This document shows positions 63,423-64,000 of a stretch of 64,000 bases of DNA, piece by piece. The notes beneath the pieces were generated by a model, which saw only the letters and a list, made by a program, of their open reading frames with translations, did not search any database and was not told where the DNA came from. The translations under genes and the position numbers were made by a program. The number at the start of each line of letters is the position of its first letter. Position 1 is the stretch's first letter. The stretch comes from Dictyobacter alpinus. Its GTDB lineage: Bacteria; Chloroflexota; Ktedonobacteria; Ktedonobacterales; Ktedonobacteraceae. The stretch is from the NCBI RefSeq assembly GCF_003967575.1, contig NZ_BIFT01000001.1, positions 4,340,001 through 4,404,000 on the forward strand, written 5' to 3'.

Positions 63423-64000
63423 TTAATTGAGCTCCTTTAAAAATTGTTTACGTATATCAATAAGTGCCAGAAATGCCTGAACCTGTTGTGCGCGGTGGGT
63501 AGTATACCAGCCAGCCTCTTCTGGTAGTTCCCAGGGTCCTTGTGCCAGTTCTAGCGTGTCTGGATGCAAGGCACTGGCAACCGTTGGTAGGCTGTCTGTC
63601 CAGGCTGTATAATTGGTATTGTTTTTCTGCGCATAATATTTTTGTAGCGTTTGAATGAAATGCTGACTATACTTTCTTGACCACGGAGTAGGTAATAAGT
63701 GTACTGCCCGTGCCCAATGATCCGGATGTTCCACGATTGGCATGACCAATGCCTCGGCCTGTTCCTGCGGCAGAGCTGCCAGCATTATCGGATAAGGTGT
63801 GTTTATGCGTTCCTGTCGTGTTCTTAGTATTACATGTTCAATAGACCAGTGTAATAGAGGCTCATACCAGTTGAGGCTATGGTGCCATACTGCTGCTAAC
63901 GTGAGGTCATTGATGATTTCGTCTTTTCGTTCAAGTTTTACCAGGAGTTCAGTTATTTGTATGGGTGAGAGTCTGAGGTGTTCTTCCCAATGCGGTGGTG
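63423..64000 (-). CDS. DUF5691 family protein, 5' part beyond window
   Basis: 192 codons are visible, open to the right edge; the start is outside. It reads PPHWEEHLRLSPIQITELL, then WHHSLNWYEPLLHWSIEHVI and a C-terminus with WSRKYSQHFIQTLQKYY. Helical-repeat protein. The family name rests on the well-known order DUF5691-MoxR-DUF5682-VWA. Confidence 0.75.
   Translation of the reverse strand, partial: PPHWEEHLRLSPIQITELLVKLERKDEIINDLTLAAVWHHSLNWYEPLLHWSIEHVILRTRQERINTPYPIMLAALPQEQAEALVMPIVEHPDHWARAVHLLPTPWSRKYSQHFIQTLQKYYAQKNNTNYTAWTDSLPTVASALHPDTLELAQGPWELPEEAGWYTTHRAQQVQAFLALIDIRKQFLKELN

Noticed and set aside
1..64000. CRISPR arrays and cas genes
   Set aside because: No regularly spaced short repeats and no Cas-like proteins were seen. 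The only tandem repeats are the PAS units and operator repeats.

Overview
The window most resembles a chromosome of a Ktedonobacteria-like member of the Chloroflexota. This is inferred from gene content: F420-type oxidoreductase, ECF42 sigma factor with DGPF proteins, a DUF5691/MoxR/DUF5682/VWA cluster, PAS-repeat kinases, and many old insertion sequences. No rRNA or species marker is present, so the assignment is inference.

Positions 1-17000 are chromosomal accessory genes: a HEAT-repeat protein cut by the window edge, a protein with an Imm33-like C-terminus, and a compact WXG100-type toxin cassette (3438-7236: small helical partner, 622-residue toxin with a PD-(D/E)XK nuclease tip, two paralogous candidate immunity genes). 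Then come a polysaccharide deacetylase, a leftward hydrolase operon under a promoter with two palindromic operators, an LLM oxidoreductase with a Gfo/Idh/MocA dehydrogenase, an alpha/beta hydrolase and a LysR regulator.

Positions 17000-33900 are a transposon graveyard. A serine-resolvase gene is split by an IS5-type element. That element has acquired a segment with a peroxiredoxin and a DGPF gene bounded by a 146-bp direct repeat. Its transposase gene is in turn interrupted by a 2433-bp transposase-free cassette with 49-bp terminal inverted repeats and an 8-bp target duplication, carrying an ECF42 sigma factor and a second DGPF gene. Both DGPF genes have the same TGTCGA-N17-CGTC promoter. IS66 and ISL3 elements, an M3 peptidase and a truncated Rhs gene follow.

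Positions 33965-52430 are an 18.4-kb element integrated at the 3' end of tRNA-Leu(CAA). An 18-bp core (tgccggtggagagattcg) is present at both ends, and a tyrosine integrase and excisionase-like protein lie beside the tRNA. The left half is a restriction-like defence module: C5 cytosine methyltransferase, XRE regulator, two paralogous nuclease-like proteins that share an N-terminus but differ at the C-terminus, a coiled-coil microprotein, a MORC/MutL-type GHKL ATPase and a Z1-domain helicase-like protein. The right half is a replication/maintenance operon: zinc-ribbon microproteins, small membrane proteins, a TOPRIM protein, an HNH nuclease, a highly structured non-coding block of about 290 nt, and a rolling-circle-type HUH Rep.

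Positions 52500-64000 return to the chromosome: a three-gene signalling operon (triple-PAS protein, histidine kinase, hybrid receiver-kinase), an ABC-F ATPase behind a leader of about 325 nt, and a leftward DUF5691-MoxR ATPase-DUF5682-VWA operon that runs off the right edge.
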